Part shown: piece after piece, positions 5,163 through 7,369 of the stretch
How positions within the stretch are numbered: position 1 is the stretch's first letter
Layout: each line of letters opens with the position of its first letter
From: Halococcaceae archaeon
GTDB lineage: Archaea; Halobacteriota; Halobacteria; Halobacteriales; Halalkalicoccaceae
Reading direction: 5' to 3'
Length of the DNA stretch: 7,369 nt
Assembly (NCBI GenBank): GCA_007129135.1
Contig: SKWB01000366.1
Location: forward strand, 1 to 7,369
The notes under the pieces: generated by a model
The model's input: only the letters and a program-made list of their open reading frames with translations
Database searches by the model: none
Told to the model about the DNA's origin: nothing
Made by a program: the position numbers and the translations under genes

Positions 5163-6446
5163 ATGAGCGACTGGGGACCGTCCACGCGGAGTGTCCACGA
5201 GGGGAGCGAGGCCGACCCCACGACGGGCGCTCGCGCGCCCCCGATCTACCAGACCACCTCCTACCGGTTCGAGAGCGCCGAGCGGGCGGCCGACCGCTAC
5301 GCGCTGCGCGACCCCGGCGACGTCTACTCCCGGCTGGGTAACCCGACCGTGAGAGCGCTCGAACGCCGCCTCGCCTCGCTCGAGGGCGGGACCGACGCGG
5401 TCGTCACCGCCTCGGGGATGGCCGCCTTCGACGCCGCGTGTCTCGTGCTCTGCGAGTCGGGATCGACCGTCGTCACCTCCGCCGCGATCTACGGCGGGAC
5501 GACCGCCTACCTGAACCACGTCGCCGCCAAGCGGGGGATCGAACCCCGGTTCGTCGACGCGCTCGACTACGAGGGATACGAGGAAGCGATCGACGACGAC
5601 ACCGCGTTCGTCCACTGCGAGACGATCGGCAACCCGGCGCTCGTCACGCCCGACCTCGAGCGGATCGCGGCGATCGCACATAGCCACGACACGCCGCTGT
5701 TCGTGGACAACACGTTCGCGACGCCGCACCTCTGTCGACCGCTCGAACACGGCGCGGACCTCGTCTGGGAGTCGACGACCAAGTGGCTCCACGGCTCGGG
5801 AACGACGGTCGGGGGCGTGCTGGTCGACGGGGGGAGCTTCGACTGGGAATCGGGAACCTACCCCGAGCTCGCGGGGGAGAACCCCGCCTACCCGGATACG
5901 GACTTCAGCAGGGACTTCCCCGACGCGCCGGTCGCCGCCGCCGCCCGGTTCCGGTCGCTGCGCGCGCTCGGGGCGTGCCAGTCGCCGTTCGACGCCTGGG
6001 TCACGGCACAGGGGATCGAGTCGTTCCCGCTCCGGATGGAGCGCCACTGCGAGAACGCCCGGATCGTCGCGGGCTACCTGGACGACCATCCGGACGTGGC
6101 GTGGGTCACGTATCCGGGGCTCGAAGGGCACCCGACCCACGGGAACGCGAGCAGATATCTCGCGGACTTCGGCGGGATGATCGCCTTCGGGCTCGGAGAC
6201 GGCTACGACGCCGGTCGTCGGTTCTGCGAGTCGGTCGAACTCGCGAGCTTCCTCGCGAACATCGGCGACGCGAAGACGCTCGTCATCCACCCGGCCAGTA
6301 CGACCCACGCACAGCTCTCCGAGGCCGAACAGCGTGCCAGCGGCGTCACACCCGACATGATCCGGCTCTCGGTCGGGATCGAGGACCCCGAGGACCTGCT
6401 GGCGGATCTGGAGCAGGCGATCGACCGGGCGACGGAGGGGCCATGA
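5163..6446 (+). CDS. metY: O-acetylhomoserine sulfhydrylase (O-acetylhomoserine aminocarboxypropyltransferase)
   Basis: Encodes 427 residues of a cytoplasmic PLP enzyme of the Cys/Met metabolism family. It condenses O-acetylhomoserine with sulfide to give homocysteine and acetate. Visible landmarks are YSRLGNPT (55-62, Tyr and Arg contacting the PLP phosphate of the partner subunit), ASGMAAF (83-89), VDNTFATP (181-188, Asp182 binding the PLP ring nitrogen), [12 protein letters not shown] (203-214, Lys207 forming the Schiff base) and RLSVGIED (401-408, Arg binding the substrate carboxylate). The length near 430, with the extra segment at 222-260, separates the sulfhydrylase group from the shorter (about 390) cystathionine synthases and lyases. 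The next gene, a homoserine acyltransferase, overlaps it by ATGA and supplies its substrate, strengthening the call. Methionine gamma-lyase is a less likely alternative. Confidence 0.93.
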   Translation: MSDWGPSTRSVHEGSEADPTTGARAPPIYQTTSYRFESAERAADRYALRDPGDVYSRLGNPTVRALERRLASLEGGTDAVVTASGMAAFDAACLVLCESGSTVVTSAAIYGGTTAYLNHVAAKRGIEPRFVDALDYEGYEEAIDDDTAFVHCETIGNPALVTPDLERIAAIAHSHDTPLFVDNTFATPHLCRPLEHGADLVWESTTKWLHGSGTTVGGVLVDGGSFDWESGTYPELAGENPAYPDTDFSRDFPDAPVAAAARFRSLRALGACQSPFDAWVTAQGIESFPLRMERHCENARIVAGYLDDHPDVAWVTYPGLEGHPTHGNASRYLADFGGMIAFGLGDGYDAGRRFCESVELASFLANIGDAKTLVIHPASTTHAQLSEAEQRASGVTPDMIRLSVGIEDPEDLLADLEQAIDRATEGP

Positions 6447-7369
6447 CCGCCCACGAGGCCGAGACGGTGAGCCTCGGCGAGTTCACCTTCGCGTGCGGCG
6501 AGTCGCTCTCGGACCTGGAGGTCGCCTACGAGGCCTACGGCGAGTTCGACGGGGAGAACGCCGTTCTGGTCTGTCACGCGCTCACCGGCAGCCAGCAGGT
6601 CGCCGCGCGGAGCCCACGCGACCAGGCGACCGGCTGGTGGTCGGACGTGGTCGGGCCGGGGAAGGCGATCGATACCAGTACGTATTACGTCGTCTGTGCG
6701 AACGTCCCCGGCTCCTGTTACGGCTCCTCGGGGCCGGCGAGCGAGGATCCCGAGACGGGCGAACCGCTCGGCACCGAGTTCCCGCCGGTGACCGTCGGTG
6801 ACTGGACGCGCGCACAGCGCCGGCTGCTCGACGACCTCGGCGTCGGGCGGCTCCACGCGGTCGTCGGGGGGAGCGTTGGCGGGATGAACGTCCTCGAGTG
6901 GGGGAAGCGGTACCCGGACGACGTCCGCCGGCTGATCCCGGTGGCGACCGCCGCGCGCCTCGACGCACAGTGTCTCGGATTGAACGCCGTCGCCCGCCGA
7001 GCGATCACGACGGATCCGAACTGGAACGGCGGCGAGTACTACGGCGGCGAGGCTCCCGAGAACGGCCTCGCGCTCGCCCGCCAGCTCGGCCACGTCATGT
7101 ACCTCTCGAAGGCGTCGATGGAGGCGAAGTTCGGCCGGCGATCCGCGGGTCGCGACGCGCTGCGAGACGCCTTCCCCGCGGACTCGGCGGCGAACTTCTT
7201 CCCGTATCGCGACGTCGAGTCGTACCTCGACTACCAGTCGACGAAGTTCGTCGACCGTTTCGACGCGAACTCGTATCTCTACCTCACACGCGCGATGGAC
7301 AACTACGACCTCGCCGCCGGCTACGAGGGCGACGCAGACGCGCTCGCGGCGTTCACCGGCGAGACGCTC
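6443..7369 (+). CDS. metX: Homoserine O-acetyltransferase, 3' end outside window
   Basis: The first 309 residues are present from ATG 6443, which overlaps the metY stop (ATGA at 6443-6446); translational coupling is likely. The protein is an alpha/beta-hydrolase-fold acyltransferase that moves the acetyl group of acetyl-CoA to the hydroxyl of homoserine. Landmarks are CHALTGSQ (44-51, oxyanion region), [14 protein letters not shown] (65-78), [10 protein letters not shown] (89-98), and the nucleophile elbow GGSVGGM (142-148) with catalytic Ser144. The MetX-typical segments AMDNYD (284-289) and Y-L-YLTRA near it are present. The catalytic Asp and His should lie in the missing C-terminal 80 or so residues. 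Some proteins annotated as MetX use succinyl-CoA instead; the residues seen here do not let me decide, though the adjacent acetylhomoserine-type sulfhydrylase favours acetyl. Confidence 0.93.
   Translation, partial: MTAHEAETVSLGEFTFACGESLSDLEVAYEAYGEFDGENAVLVCHALTGSQQVAARSPRDQATGWWSDVVGPGKAIDTSTYYVVCANVPGSCYGSSGPASEDPETGEPLGTEFPPVTVGDWTRAQRRLLDDLGVGRLHAVVGGSVGGMNVLEWGKRYPDDVRRLIPVATAARLDAQCLGLNAVARRAITTDPNWNGGEYYGGEAPENGLALARQLGHVMYLSKASMEAKFGRRSAGRDALRDAFPADSAANFFPYRDVESYLDYQSTKFVDRFDANSYLYLTRAMDNYDLAAGYEGDADALAAFTGETL

Noticed and set aside
5130..6308. A 392-codon open frame on the minus strand
   Set aside because: Antisense to metY, which has all its active-site motifs. The composition is a shadow-type mix of Arg, Val, Glu and Asp with no domain.
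6203..7093. A 296-codon minus-strand frame
   Set aside because: Antisense to the metY 3' end and to metX; no recognisable motif.
1..7369. tRNA or rRNA genes, CRISPR array, insertion sequence or integrase
   Set aside because: No cloverleaf-like sequence, spaced repeat array, terminal inverted repeats or transposase/integrase motifs were found on either strand by reading.

Overview
The window reads as chromosomal DNA of a haloarchaeon (class Halobacteria). GC content is very high with a strong third-position bias. The predicted proteins are rich in Asp and Glu and carry acidic tails and linkers. Several genes have an archaeal TATA-like element about 26-30 bases before the start codon and no Shine-Dalgarno motif, the usual arrangement of leaderless haloarchaeal transcripts. 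The genus cannot be told from the sequence. No tRNA, rRNA, CRISPR array, transposase or phage gene was seen, and no stretch longer than about 170 bases lacks a gene.

Layout. (1) 1-453: the 3' part of a class V PLP aminotransferase on the plus strand. Its stop codon abuts that of a convergent hypothetical gene (454-927, minus). Upstream of that gene, in the same frame, lie a short coding-like stretch and a TGA, so the gene may be interrupted. (2) 1094-1375: a 93-residue protein with three predicted membrane segments, plus strand. It converges on a minus-strand block made of an MFS transporter (1840-3051) followed 32 bases later by a small Cys-rich, zinc-ribbon-like protein (1427-1807). (3) 3109-4329, minus: an intracellular trypsin-like protease with a complete His/Asp/Ser triad, resembling the NAL1-type family. 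It is divergent from 4410-5102, plus: a four-segment membrane protein with a D-x-K-A...N motif just before its first membrane segment, as in SLATT/Pycsar-type membrane effectors. The two genes share an 80-bp intergenic promoter region with an imperfect inverted repeat between their TATA boxes, and their proteins start with nearly the same peptide (MD-VPRET). (4) 5163-7369, plus: a metY-metX operon with ATGA overlap. MetX activates homoserine to its O-acetyl ester and MetY replaces the acyl group with sulfide to give homocysteine, the direct-sulfhydrylation route to methionine. metX runs off the end of the window.

The firm functional unit is metY-metX. The most interesting unexplained unit is the divergent protease/membrane-protein pair, which could be a functional pair such as a sensor/effector or stress module. 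That idea rests on gene arrangement, a shared N-terminal peptide and family resemblance only. Second is the possibly nonsense-interrupted gene at 454-1023.
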